Source: JAJTHB01 sp033763775
GTDB taxonomy: Bacteria; Pseudomonadota; Alphaproteobacteria; Rickettsiales; SXRF01
DNA: 64,000 bases
Assembly: GCA_033763775.1 (NCBI GenBank)
Contig: JANRJW010000014.1
Location: 171,095-235,094, forward strand
Direction of reading: 5' to 3'
The notes below the pieces were generated by a model, which saw nothing but the letters and a program-made list of their open reading frames with translations, searched no databases and was not told the DNA's origin. The first letter of the stretch is position 1. Every line of letters begins with the position of its first letter. The position numbers and the translations under genes are program-made. Below, piece after piece: positions 7,817 to 15,398 of this stretch.

Positions 7817-7912
7817 CTCCTTATTTGTCATCCCCGCCTTGCGCGGGGATCTAGAGCAATCGGCGTGGTTTGTGATTGTTGCTCTGGATTCCGGGTGGTG
7901 CCCGGGATGACG
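7817..7912. repeat. Family C palindromic repeat upstream of sucB
   Basis: GTCATCCCCGC...GCGGGGAT at one end and ATTCC...CCCGGGATGAC at the other make a long nested inverted repeat of about 95 bp with its own internal hairpin (AGAGCAAT...ATTGCTCT). It fills most of the gap between sucB and the methyltransferase-like gene. Confidence 0.75.
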
Positions 7913-7990
7913 GTTAAATTAACGGCAGAGTTTTATCGCCGCACTGCCCCTAAGTAAAGTGGCATTCCTGCAACTCTTTGCGCTTGTTTG

Positions 7991-8917
7991 CTAGGCTTTT
8001 TCTGCAACAAACGCAACCAGCCTGTAATTAGGATCGGGGTGGCGAGTGGCGAGTAGCTGCGACCTGATAATGCGGTAGCCAGAGGCTGCAAGTAGCGATG
8101 GATAATTGTGAATAAACATGTGGTTACGATAAACCACGCTCTCTTTTTCTGCGCCACTGAAAGAATAAGGTTGCTGTGTTTCCCATGATATGCCGCATTG
8201 CTCAATGCCCACAATATAACGGCAGCCTGCCTGCTGCGCTGCGGTATAAAGCCGCACGTTGAAATCGACCGGAAGCAGGTTGAGCGTGCGCGCATGCAAA
8301 AGGATGCTTTGAGGCTGCGAGGCGGGTTTTAAGCAATCAAAAATATCAGCGGTCTGGATGCTGAGGTTGGGGAGCGAGAAGTGCTTATCATTGTACCACT
8401 TGGTGAGGCTCGAGCGATCAAGGCCGATAAAGCGGCGCGATGGGAATTTTTTTGCCAGCTCGGCATCAATATGCGCATAGGAAACGCCAAAATTAATAGC
8501 GTGCGTGAGCTCGGGAAATGTTTCCAGCAGATCGCTGACCGAATTAATCAGCCACTCATACACCACGCCCGATTCCGTACGCTGCTGATCGAGATACCCA
8601 CGCTGCAGCTGCTCGTGATAATGCGCCAGAACTTCCAGCTCACGAAGCTCGCTCTCATAACCAAAGCCGGAATCAAACGCCAGCGGATTGGCACCCCCCA
8701 TGCGTTTACGCTGAACCTGCTCGCGCGTCTGCTGGTATGCCTGAGTGGTGTTTTCCACGGCCTTGATCGCTCTTGCACTCAGCCTGAGCGCCTGCAGCGC
8801 AAACGGCACATGCACCATGAACCGGGCAATTCCCTGCCTTATCCAGTGGTGTATCCAGCCATAGGCCGATGGTTGATAGTGAAGGTGATTGTAGGCTGAA
8901 TCCTGCGGCGTTGGCAT
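7991..8917 (-). CDS. Putative class I SAM-dependent methyltransferase, function unknown
   Basis: 308 aa. The N-terminal 75 residues are helical and hydrophobic in part (WIHHWIRQGIARFMVHVPFA). The C-terminal half looks like a Rossmann-type methyltransferase: AINFGVSYAHIDAELAKKF resembles strand 1 with a degenerate Gly motif, FIGLDRSS an acidic strand-2 end, then IQTADIFDCL and a SILLHARTLNLL strand. The canonical GxGxG is reduced to FGVSYA, so the assignment is by fold pattern only. It lies between mtgA and sucB on the minus strand, where nothing suggests a metabolic link to either. Substrate unknown. Confidence 0.6.
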   Translation of the reverse strand: MPTPQDSAYNHLHYQPSAYGWIHHWIRQGIARFMVHVPFALQALRLSARAIKAVENTTQAYQQTREQVQRKRMGGANPLAFDSGFGYESELRELEVLAHYHEQLQRGYLDQQRTESGVVYEWLINSVSDLLETFPELTHAINFGVSYAHIDAELAKKFPSRRFIGLDRSSLTKWYNDKHFSLPNLSIQTADIFDCLKPASQPQSILLHARTLNLLPVDFNVRLYTAAQQAGCRYIVGIEQCGISWETQQPYSFSGAEKESVVYRNHMFIHNYPSLLAASGYRIIRSQLLATRHPDPNYRLVAFVAEKA

Positions 8918-8954
8918 GGTTTGCTCCTGATATGATGCTGGCTATGTTTCACAT

Positions 8955-9626
8955 TTATTTCAAACATGCAACCTCCGGCGCCTGCATCAGTGCGCGGCGG
9001 GTAATGCTCGCCGCCTTCAGCGCCACACCCGCGCTTGGTCGCCCGGCCACGCGCCGCTCGGGATTAGGAAGGCTGGCCGCCAGCAGCGAGGCCTGCGCAA
9101 GATTCAAGTTTTTAGCAGTGGTTTTGAAATGATGCTGCGCTGCCGCCTGCGCGCCATACACACCCGGCGCCCATTCGGCAACGTTCAGGTAAATCTCTAA
9201 AATACGCCCCTTGCTCATCACCAGCTCCAGCCACAAGGCGAGCGGTGCCTCCAGCGCTTTACGAAGCCACGAGCGATCATGCCACAAAAAGAGGTTTTTC
9301 GCCGTTTGCTGGGTGATGGTGGACGCGCCGCCAAACCGCTTGCCATCCGCCGCCTTATCCAGCGATTTTTCAATCGCACGGAAATCAAAGCCAAAATGGT
9401 CGCAGTAGGCTGAATCCTCAGCTACCAGCACCGCCTTTATCAGATTGGGTGAGATCTCCTCCAGCGCCACCCATGTGCGCTTGGGCATTGTGAATGTCGC
9501 CAGATCATAAAGCATGAGCGTTGAAGGCGGCGGCACGATGATGTAAGCCAGCGCGAGCACATACGGCGCAAGCAGCACATAAAGAAGCCAGCGAAGCAGG
9601 CGGTATTTGAATAAGCGGCGGAGCAT
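8955..9626 (-). CDS. mtgA: Monofunctional peptidoglycan glycosyltransferase MtgA
   Basis: Polymerises lipid II into glycan strands on the outer face of the inner membrane without transpeptidase activity. One N-terminal membrane segment (about 10-32) is followed by the GT51 domain with AEDSAYCDHFGFDF (catalytic Glu), GGASTITQQTAKNLFLW, KGRILEIYLNVAEW and AQASLLAASLPNPER motifs. At 223 aa it is typical of MtgA. The catalytic-domain motif EDxxFxxHxG appears as EDSAYCDHFG, with Tyr for Phe. It sits among genes inserted between sucA and sucB. Confidence 0.95.
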   Translation of the reverse strand: MLRRLFKYRLLRWLLYVLLAPYVLALAYIIVPPPSTLMLYDLATFTMPKRTWVALEEISPNLIKAVLVAEDSAYCDHFGFDFRAIEKSLDKAADGKRFGGASTITQQTAKNLFLWHDRSWLRKALEAPLALWLELVMSKGRILEIYLNVAEWAPGVYGAQAAAQHHFKTTAKNLNLAQASLLAASLPNPERRVAGRPSAGVALKAASITRRALMQAPEVACLK

Positions 9627-9646
9627 TTGGGAGTTATATTGTTTTT

Positions 9647-9702
9647 GTCATTCCCGCGCCAGTCCTCCGAAGCTTTAGCGAAGGGGGAAAAGCGGGAATC
9701 CA
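9647..9702. repeat. Family C palindrome interrupted by another short palindrome
   Basis: The arms GTCATTCCCGCG and AGCGGGAATCCAG are present, but the central loop is replaced by a different palindrome (CCTCCGAAGCTTTAGCGAAGG), so one repeat appears nested in another. It lies just upstream of the mtgA start. Confidence 0.6.
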
Positions 9703-9704
9703 GC

Positions 9705-9836
9705 TTTCTCCCTCTCCCCAACGGGGAGAGGGCAGGGGTGAGGGGGTATTTTATGAAGAGACTAACCCCATTACATTTTTTTCGAGACTCTCCGCCCCCT
9801 CATCCTAACCTTCTCCCCGCTGGGGAGAAGGGACAA
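9705..9836. repeat. Family B palindromic repeat pair between mtgA and the M48 gene
   Basis: Two copies in opposite orientation: CCCTCTCCCC-AACG-GGGGAGAGGG followed by GGGGTGAGGGGG, then about 45 bases, then CCCCCTCATCCTAACC and CTTCTCCCCGCTGGGGAGAAG. The whole is a long dyad with hairpins at both ends. The same architecture is found at 38530, 41948, 54213 and 57585. Confidence 0.8.
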
Positions 9837-9838
9837 AC

Positions 9839-10774
9839 CTATCCCCGCGTCACGCCGCTTGGCCAATCATAATGATGGGGGAAAAGTTTGCGGTGCTGCT
9901 CCTCAAGACGTTTAGCTAGCAACTGCTCAACATGCGAGCGGCCTTCGGGACTTGAAATTATTTGGGACAGCCTATCTGCTTCTGCCATGCGCTCACTTAG
10001 ACTTGGATAAGCTTTGGTTTCTATATCTGGATTAAATTTAAGCGCTTTGCGTTTGATTAAGCGCATCCAGAAGCTATCTTCCGGTAATTTTTCAATCTCT
10101 GCCTTTTGAGACGCCACAATTTTTTCTAAGCCCGTTTTGAGTGCCTGCGGCTCACCGGATAATAAAATACCAGCAGCATCGGCGAAGCGTTCAGAGCCCT
10201 GCGTTCTTCTGTTAAAAAGCTCAAATCCGCGGCGAATATGAGCATCTCCCCTGAGCTGATGACCAATCTCGTGACCAATCACCGCTTTGAGTTCAGCAGG
10301 AGATAATGAATTAAAATGCTCCGCAGGCACTATAATTGTTTTGATTCCATTTATTTTGGGAGAATGAAAGGCCACTTCATTCATCTTCATCCATGCGCCA
10401 AACTTATTTTTGGCCATTTCTTCGGTCACCTGCGAATTGGGGGCGATAAAAACGTGAAGCTTGTTTCTCTGAAAGCGCCTCGCCAAAGGATGCCCCAGCA
10501 TTTCATCAATGGCTTTTCCTACTTCTGCAATTTTAGGGTCAGGATGATCAGCGCGGATTCTGATATGCGCGCTATCTCTTTCCAGGATGTTAAATATTGC
10601 GCCCTGACCTTTTACGAATCCTTTGGGAAATTCTCTGATAAAATCAGGCGCACCTTTGAGCGCCTTCACTAATTTTTCTGGCGCTCTTGTTTCTTCCAGG
10701 CTGCGGCCAATTGAAGCCGCCGCCTTGGCTGCAATCCTCACCCCTCCCTCTAGTATTTTATTTATATCAGTCAC
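9839..10774 (-). CDS. M48-like zinc metalloprotease
   Basis: The 311-aa product contains the zinc metalloprotease motif in VIGHEIGHQLRGDAHIRRGF (HExxH, about residues 167-171) and a downstream GSERFADAAGILLSGE stretch that supplies the third zinc ligand region of M48 peptidases. No membrane segment or signal peptide is visible, unlike HtpX or BepA, so it appears cytoplasmic. The N-terminal part (1-100) is not recognised. It lies among the extra genes between sucA and sucB; substrate unknown. Confidence 0.75.
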   Translation of the reverse strand: MTDINKILEGGVRIAAKAAASIGRSLEETRAPEKLVKALKGAPDFIREFPKGFVKGQGAIFNILERDSAHIRIRADHPDPKIAEVGKAIDEMLGHPLARRFQRNKLHVFIAPNSQVTEEMAKNKFGAWMKMNEVAFHSPKINGIKTIIVPAEHFNSLSPAELKAVIGHEIGHQLRGDAHIRRGFELFNRRTQGSERFADAAGILLSGEPQALKTGLEKIVASQKAEIEKLPEDSFWMRLIKRKALKFNPDIETKAYPSLSERMAEADRLSQIISSPEGRSHVEQLLAKRLEEQHRKLFPHHYDWPSGVTRG

Positions 10775-10840
10775 TTAGTCACTCTCCGCCACATTATTAT
10801 AACAAAATGTGCGGCGGATGGTATTAAGATTCAGTGACAA

Positions 10841-10905
10841 TTAACCAAGCAACCGCTTCCTCTTTGCTGCAGGTTCGGAAAAGCTGAGCCCTTCATCCAC
10901 AAACA
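10841..10905 (-). repeat. Diverged copy of the sucA 3' end (distal direct repeat)
   Basis: Aligns without gaps to 11555-11619, the true end of sucA, at roughly three quarters identity. Read on the minus strand it gives VDEGLSFSEPAAKRKRLLG then a stop, against VDEALSFAQPEAKKKRLLG then a stop in SucA. The frame, the stop position and most residues are kept, and several differences are synonymous. The copy begins directly after the hicB stop codon. It looks like the displaced end of a sucA gene rather than random similarity. Confidence 0.8.
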
Positions 10906-10907
10906 TT

Positions 10908-11330
10908 TTACGTCAACCTCACTTCCAGTTTCCGCCCAAGCGATTTGGCAGCGGCGGCGAGCTGGGAAAGGACGGAGGCATGATCAGGTGCAAACATGCG
11001 GTCGATCTGTTTTTGATTCACGCCCATCGCGCGCGCGAGGTCTGCTTTGCGTTTACCTTGTTTATGCATTTCAATAAATAGTGAAACTTTCGCAGCCAGA
11101 AGCGGCGATAACACCACATAATCATTACCGCGACGACAGCTTTTAGGCTCCGGAACCTCCTCGCCATCCGCCAGTGCCGAAGCTACCATAGCCTCAACCA
11201 TCTGCTCGGCCTCAATCATGACAGCGTCTTTTGTTGCAGCACTACATGCACCTTGAAAGCGGCCATTCTTATGGCCAAGCGTCGCCACATATTCGCCGTC
11301 TATTTTTTCAACCGTAATCGGATAGCGCAT
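10908..11330 (-). CDS. hicB: HicB-family antitoxin with C-terminal XRE-type helix-turn-helix
   Basis: Antitoxin that should bind and neutralise the adjacent HicA mRNA interferase and repress the operon. The N-terminal HicB fold (MRYPITVEKIDGEYVATLGH, about 1-65) is followed by a C-terminal DNA-binding domain with KADLARAMGVNQKQIDRMF (about 95-115). 140 aa. Its start overlaps the hicA stop by one base, the usual translational coupling in hicAB. The stop codon touches the duplicated sucA end at 10905, so this is one edge of a cassette that contains nothing but hicA and hicB. Confidence 0.9.
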   Translation of the reverse strand: MRYPITVEKIDGEYVATLGHKNGRFQGACSAATKDAVMIEAEQMVEAMVASALADGEEVPEPKSCRRGNDYVVLSPLLAAKVSLFIEMHKQGKRKADLARAMGVNQKQIDRMFAPDHASVLSQLAAAAKSLGRKLEVRLT

Positions 11331-11515
11331 TATTTCATTCCTAATTGTTTCTTGATGGCGTGAACTAAGCCTTTGCCTATTTCTTTATTACCATGAAATG
11401 GCATCACCGTTTTCTTATCCCAAAAATAAATCGTAATATGGCCGCCTTTGCCGCGAGATTCATCGAATGTACAGCCATGGTCTTTGAGCCATTTTCTGAA
11501 TTCGCTGTAGCGCAC
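11330..11515 (-). CDS. hicA: HicA-family toxin (mRNA interferase)
   Basis: Small double-stranded-RNA-binding-fold RNase that cleaves mRNA and is held inactive by HicB. The 61 aa contain the family pattern: LKDHGCTFDESRGKGGHITIY with the catalytic His (about 26), then the VMPFHGNKEIGKGLVHAIKKQLG tail region. It is transcribed from a strong promoter whose -35 overlaps the sucA stop codon. Start ATG at 11515. Toxin-first order is usual for HicAB. Confidence 0.92.
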   Translation of the reverse strand: MRYSEFRKWLKDHGCTFDESRGKGGHITIYFWDKKTVMPFHGNKEIGKGLVHAIKKQLGMK

Positions 11516-11528
11516 GATTTATGCCCCA

Positions 11529-11557
11529 ATAATACGACAGATATGTCGCATTGTCAA
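11529..11557 (-). promoter_or_regulatory. hicAB promoter with internal operator
   Basis: Consensus TTGACA and TATTAT are separated by exactly 17 bases. The spacer holds the inverted repeat CGACATATCTGTCG, a likely HicB operator. The TGA inside the -35 is the sucA stop codon, so the promoter is formed right at the sucA/cassette junction. Confidence 0.75.
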
Positions 11558-14466
11558 CCAAGCAGGCGCTTCTTCTTCGCCTCGGGCTGGGCAAAGCTGA
11601 GCGCTTCATCCACCAGCTGCTTCTGACCCTGCTCAAACAGCTTATGATAGCCCACGGCGGGCGAAGCCGCATCCGGCCGGCCGGCATAGCGCAGGCGATC
11701 CTCGCGCCCGATGGATTCCATCAGCTGCTCGATTCTGGGCTGCATGAAGAACCACGCGCCCATGTTTTTCGGCTCTTCCTGACACCAGACAAATTCCGCA
11801 TTCTTATAGCGCGACAGTTCAGCTTTCAGCTCGCGCTCAGGGAAGGGGTAATATTGCTCGGTGCGGATGATGGCGATATCGGTAATCTTCGCCGCATCGC
11901 GCGCTTCCAGCAGGTCATAATACACCTTACCGGAAGTGATGATGACGCGCCTGATCTTATCATCTTTCGCGAGGCTTGCATGCTCGCCGATCACGCGCTT
12001 GAAGCTGGTGCCTTTGGCCATATCCGCAAGGCTGCTCACGCACAGCTTATGGCGCAGCAGCGACTTCGGCGTCATAAGAATCAGCGGCTTTCTGAAATTA
12101 CGCTTAATCTGCCGGCGCAGGATGTGGAAATAGTTGGCTGGCGTCGTGCAGTTTGCCACCTGCATGTTGTCTTCCGCGCAAAGCTGTAGATAACGCTCGA
12201 GACGCGCAGAGCTATGCTCCGGCCCCTGGCCTTCCTGCCCGTGCGGCAGCAGCATGACAAGACCCGACATGCGCAGCCACTTGATCTCCGCCGAAGAAAT
12301 GAACTGGTCGACAATCACCTGCGCACCATTGGCAAAATCACCAAACTGCGCTTCCCAGAGCGTGAGCGCGTTTGGCAGCCCCAGCGAATAGCCATACTCA
12401 AAACCAAGAATCGCAAACTCGGAAAGCGATGAATCAATCACCTCATAGCTTGCCTGCTTCATGCCTAAATTATTGAGCGGCACATAGCGCGCCTCGGTTT
12501 CCTGATCAATCAGCACGCTGTGGCGCTGCGAGAACGTTCCGCGCCCACAATCCTGACCAGAAAGGCGCACCGGGTGGCCTTCCGCAAGCAGCGTGCCATA
12601 CGCCAGCGCTTCCGCCGTTGCCCAGTCAAGGCCTTCACCGCTATCGATCATTTTCTTCTTTGTCTCAAGCTGGCGGATGATTTTGCTGTTGAGCTTGAAG
12701 TTTTCAGGCTGTTTGCACAGCGCATGTCCTACTTCCTTCAGGCGCGAAATCTCAACGCCGGTATCGCCTGCCGGATGCTCGCCGCGCGGCTGCTCAAGGC
12801 CGCTCCACGCGCCCTCCAGCCAGTCCGCCTTGTTGGGCTTGAAGCCCTTGGCGACTTCATATTCTTTTTCGAAAAATGCTCGGAACTCGGCAAATTTCGC
12901 ATCCACCTCGCCTCTCGTGAAGGTACCTTCAGCAACCAGACGATCCGCATAAATCTTGGCGGGCAGAGGCTTTTTCGCGATCTCTTTATACATGATCGGC
13001 TGGGTGAACATCGGCTCATCAGACTCGTTATGGCCATATTTGCGGTAGCAGAAAATATCCACCACCACATCGCGCCCAAACTGCTGGCGGAACTCCGCCG
13101 CGAGCTTGCACACATACACCACCGCCTCAGGATCATCGCCATTCACATGGAAAATCGGCGCCTGCACCGCTTTGGCCACATCGGTGGGGTAGGGGGTGAA
13201 GCGGGAATATTTCGGCGAGGTCGTAAAACCAATCTGGTTATTCACAATCAGATGCACGGTACCGCCCGTGCGGTAGCCGCGCAGCTCAGAAAGCGCCAGC
13301 ACCTCCGGCACCACACCCTGGCCGGCAAACGCCGCATCGCCGTGCAGCATCACGCCCATCACTGATTTTTTCTCATCAATATCACCGCGCAGGTCAAGCT
13401 TCGCGCGCACCTTGCCCACCACCACAGGGTTCACCGCCTCTAAGTGCGAAGGGTTCGCCAGCAGCGAGAGATGGATTTTGCCATACGGCGTTTCACGGTC
13501 ACACGAGACGCCAAGGTGATATTTCACATCGCCTGAAGTGTCTAACCCTTCGGGGAAATCGACATTGCCGCCGAAAATGGAGAGCAGCTCGACATATGGT
13601 TTTTTCATCACGGTGGTCAGCACATTCATGCGGCCGCGATGCGGCATGCCGATCACAATTTCCTGCACGCCGAGCTTGCTCGCCGTGTGGATGACCGCCT
13701 CCAGGCCGGGCAGCATCGCATCGCCGCCCTGCGCTGAAAAGCGCTTGGTGGAGGTGTATTTCAGCTGCAGGAACTGCTCAAACGATTCCACCTCGGTGAG
13801 TGTTTCAAAAATCGCCTTTTTATCTTCCAGCGACAGGCCGAAATGACCGCGATCGCCTTCAAATTTTTTCTGAATCCAGCTTTTCTGCTCAGGATCCTGA
13901 ATATGCATGAACTCCACGCCAACATTGCCGCAGTAAGTCTGGCGCAGGATAGCGACAATCTCAGAGAGCTTCGCGCGCTTGATGCCAAGGCTGCCATCAA
14001 GGAAAATTTCCTTGTTCATGTCGCTGGCGGAGAAGCCATAAGTCGCTGGGTCGAGCTCCGGATGGTAATCATTCACCTCGAGACCCAGCGGATCAAGGTT
14101 CGCAATCAGATGCCCGCGCACGCGGTAAGCGCGCACCATCATGATCGCGCGGATGGAATCATGGGCGAAGGCCTCCACATCGGGGGTCGGGGTTCGGGAT
14201 TCGGCTTTCGGATTTTTCTTATCTTTCCCCGATCCCGAATCACTAATGCCTAATGCCTCTTCTGCCGCTCCAATCACCTGCGATTTGACGCGCGCCCAGC
14301 TGGCAGCACGCTGGCTGGAGGCAGCACCACTCATCGAATCCTTGAAAAAGGCACGCCAGCTTTCATCCACGCTGCCGGGATTTTGTAAGTATCGCTCAAA
14401 CAGCTCCTCGATATAGACCGAGTTGCCGGAAAAAAGAGAGGAGGTGGAGTCGATCGGATGGGGCAT
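11554..14466 (-). CDS. sucA: 2-oxoglutarate dehydrogenase E1 component
   Basis: Thiamine-diphosphate-dependent decarboxylase, the E1 of the 2-oxoglutarate dehydrogenase complex. The N-terminal E2-binding segment (SSLFSGNSVYIEELFERYL, about 8-26) precedes a linker, then ARVRGHLIANLDPLGL, the ThDP domain with IGMPHRGRMNVL and the GDAAFAGQG / HLIVNNQIGFTT motifs, and a transketolase-like C-terminal half with SGQDCGRGTFSQRHSVL and LPHGQEGQGPEHSSARLER. About 970 aa. The linker at about 85-105 (SGSGKDKKNPKAESRTPTP) is encoded by a palindromic repeat. ATG 14466 is preferred because an AAAGAA stretch precedes it; an ATG at 14484 lies inside a family C repeat. The 3' end carries a cassette insertion. 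Confidence 0.96.
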   Translation of the reverse strand: MPHPIDSTSSLFSGNSVYIEELFERYLQNPGSVDESWRAFFKDSMSGAASSQRAASWARVKSQVIGAAEEALGISDSGSGKDKKNPKAESRTPTPDVEAFAHDSIRAIMMVRAYRVRGHLIANLDPLGLEVNDYHPELDPATYGFSASDMNKEIFLDGSLGIKRAKLSEIVAILRQTYCGNVGVEFMHIQDPEQKSWIQKKFEGDRGHFGLSLEDKKAIFETLTEVESFEQFLQLKYTSTKRFSAQGGDAMLPGLEAVIHTASKLGVQEIVIGMPHRGRMNVLTTVMKKPYVELLSIFGGNVDFPEGLDTSGDVKYHLGVSCDRETPYGKIHLSLLANPSHLEAVNPVVVGKVRAKLDLRGDIDEKKSVMGVMLHGDAAFAGQGVVPEVLALSELRGYRTGGTVHLIVNNQIGFTTSPKYSRFTPYPTDVAKAVQAPIFHVNGDDPEAVVYVCKLAAEFRQQFGRDVVVDIFCYRKYGHNESDEPMFTQPIMYKEIAKKPLPAKIYADRLVAEGTFTRGEVDAKFAEFRAFFEKEYEVAKGFKPNKADWLEGAWSGLEQPRGEHPAGDTGVEISRLKEVGHALCKQPENFKLNSKIIRQLETKKKMIDSGEGLDWATAEALAYGTLLAEGHPVRLSGQDCGRGTFSQRHSVLIDQETEARYVPLNNLGMKQASYEVIDSSLSEFAILGFEYGYSLGLPNALTLWEAQFGDFANGAQVIVDQFISSAEIKWLRMSGLVMLLPHGQEGQGPEHSSARLERYLQLCAEDNMQVANCTTPANYFHILRRQIKRNFRKPLILMTPKSLLRHKLCVSSLADMAKGTSFKRVIGEHASLAKDDKIRRVIITSGKVYYDLLEARDAAKITDIAIIRTEQYYPFPERELKAELSRYKNAEFVWCQEEPKNMGAWFFMQPRIEQLMESIGREDRLRYAGRPDAASPAVGYHKLFEQGQKQLVDEALSFAQPEAKKKRLLG
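11555..11619 (-). repeat. sucA 3' end, proximal direct repeat flanking hicAB
   Basis: This is the coding 3' end of sucA in use. It is matched at 10841-10905 by a second copy on the same strand. The two copies bracket exactly the hicAB pair and its promoter, about 650 bp. Confidence 0.8.
14178..14262. repeat. Palindromic repeat translated inside sucA
   Basis: GGGGTTCGGGATTCGG on one side and CCCGATCCCGAATCACTAATGCC on the other form an imperfect dyad. It is read through in frame by sucA and encodes the Ser/Lys/Pro-rich linker between the E2-binding segment and the catalytic core. Confidence 0.7.
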
Positions 14467-14478
14467 AGAAAATTCTTT

Positions 14479-14510
14479 CGTCATTCCCGCGAAAGCGGGA
14501 ATCCAGTTAC
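14479..14510. repeat. Family C palindrome at the sucA start
   Basis: GTCATTCCCGCGAAAGCGGGAATCCAG, a clean copy of the consensus element. It includes an ATG (14484 on the minus strand) in frame with sucA. Confidence 0.8.
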
Positions 14511-14576
14511 TTATTTAAAGAGCGTGATTGTAGCATTTCCGTGCGCAAAGTGAAGAAAAGATTATGTCCACGCGCT

Positions 14577-14692
14577 AGATTCCGTCTTTCCCGCGCAGGC
14601 GGGAATCCAGCCGTACTTGCGGCGCAAGGAAAAGGATCTTCTCCGGCGCAGACGCGCCTTTAGCTGGATTCCCGTTTTCACGGGAATGACAG
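14577..14692. repeat. Long family C inverted repeat upstream of sucA
   Basis: GATTCCGTCTTTCCCGCGCAGGCGGGAATCCAGC at the left is mirrored by GCTGGATTCCCGTTTTCACGGGAATGACAG at the right, with a central GGCGCAAGG...CCGGCGCAGACGCGCC part that can also pair. It separates sucA from the second hicAB pair. Confidence 0.75.
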
Positions 14693-14703
14693 TGAAGAAA
14701 AGA

Positions 14704-15063
14704 TTATGTCCGATTTTCGAGCAGGCGGTGCACGCTCTGACTCAAGACATCGCCGATAAAGGCATTAATCGAACGCTTGCCCGATAAACTCGCCGCCCGC
14801 GCCAGATCAGCATGGAATTTCGGATCAGTTCGGAAAGTAATTCGGCCGGAGTAGGGTTTTTTCGCATCGACACCTTCTTCCTCTGCCCATTCCAAATAAC
14901 TATCAATCATTTCTTTCATGTGTTTTTTAAGCTGTTTCACATCTTTACCGCCGAACGTTATTCGATCAGGATAAGCGTTGATAACGCGGCCGACAAACTC
15001 TTCATCCTCACTGCTGTATTGGATGAGGGCGCTGAACCCTTTATACTCCATCATGTTATTCAT
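14704..15063 (-). CDS. hicB: HicB-family antitoxin (second pair)
   Basis: 119 aa. The N-terminal HicB fold (MEYKGFSALIQYSSEDEEFVGRV) continues into FGGKDVKQLKKHMKEMIDSYLEWAEEEG, typical of HicB partners. The C-terminal part (KFHADLARAASLSGKRSINAFIGDVL) is an Arc/MetJ-like ribbon-helix-helix, unlike the XRE-type domain of the hicB at 10908. Hence the two HicB proteins are of different subtypes and not a recent duplication. Start could be the Met at position 1, 4 or 5. It overlaps the end of its hicA by 4 bases. Confidence 0.9.
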   Translation of the reverse strand: MNNMMEYKGFSALIQYSSEDEEFVGRVINAYPDRITFGGKDVKQLKKHMKEMIDSYLEWAEEEGVDAKKPYSGRITFRTDPKFHADLARAASLSGKRSINAFIGDVLSQSVHRLLENRT

Positions 15064-15317
15064 GGCCTGATCCCCAATTCTTCCAAAAATGTTCGTATGT
15101 CATCTACCAAATAGCGTTTCGCTTCTTTCTGCGGATGCGGGCGATGCACGAACTGTTTATTGCCATGCAGCGTGATGCGGATTGCCGAACCGCTTTTTTC
15201 ATCAATCTCCGCACCGAGCGCAACAAGCAGCTTCTCCACATCCGCCCAAGCAATATTCGCCCGCGTCGGCCGGTCAAAAATCGCCTGAAGCGTCTTTCGC
15301 TGTTTGCTATTGAGCAT
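15060..15317 (-). CDS. hicA: HicA-family toxin (second pair)
   Basis: About 85 aa from the chosen ATG at 15317: LNSKQRKTLQAIFDRP at the N-terminus, then WADVEKLLVALGAEIDEKSG, a GNKQFVHRPHPQKEA segment with the conserved His, and YLVDDIRTFLEELGI at the end. This is the HicA type that pairs with ribbon-helix-helix HicB. The open frame continues 12 codons upstream through the promoter region, but the ATG at 15317 matches the family's start. The operator and promoter lie directly in front. Confidence 0.88.
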   Translation of the reverse strand: MLNSKQRKTLQAIFDRPTRANIAWADVEKLLVALGAEIDEKSGSAIRITLHGNKQFVHRPHPQKEAKRYLVDDIRTFLEELGIRP

Positions 15318-15324
15318 TACGGAA

Positions 15325-15365
15325 ACTGTAACAGAAAAACGAAGTGACGTCAAATTATGACGTCA
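15325..15365 (-). promoter_or_regulatory. Promoter and twin operators of the second hicAB pair
   Basis: TTGACG and TACAGT are 17 bases apart on the minus strand. Two perfect 8-bp palindromes TGACGTCA (15345-15352 and 15358-15365) are spaced 13 bases centre to centre. One overlaps the -35. They are likely operators for the ribbon-helix-helix HicB. Confidence 0.7.
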
Positions 15366-15398
15366 GGCAGTCGCGGTCTTTAAAAGGAGGGGAGTGCG

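Noticed and set aside
10841..10905. Interpretation as a random remnant or simple tandem duplication of sucA
   Set aside because: The match is gap-free, in frame and ends at the same stop, with several synonymous differences; a neutral decaying duplicate would be expected to show frameshifts or stop changes. Not fully excluded without database comparison.
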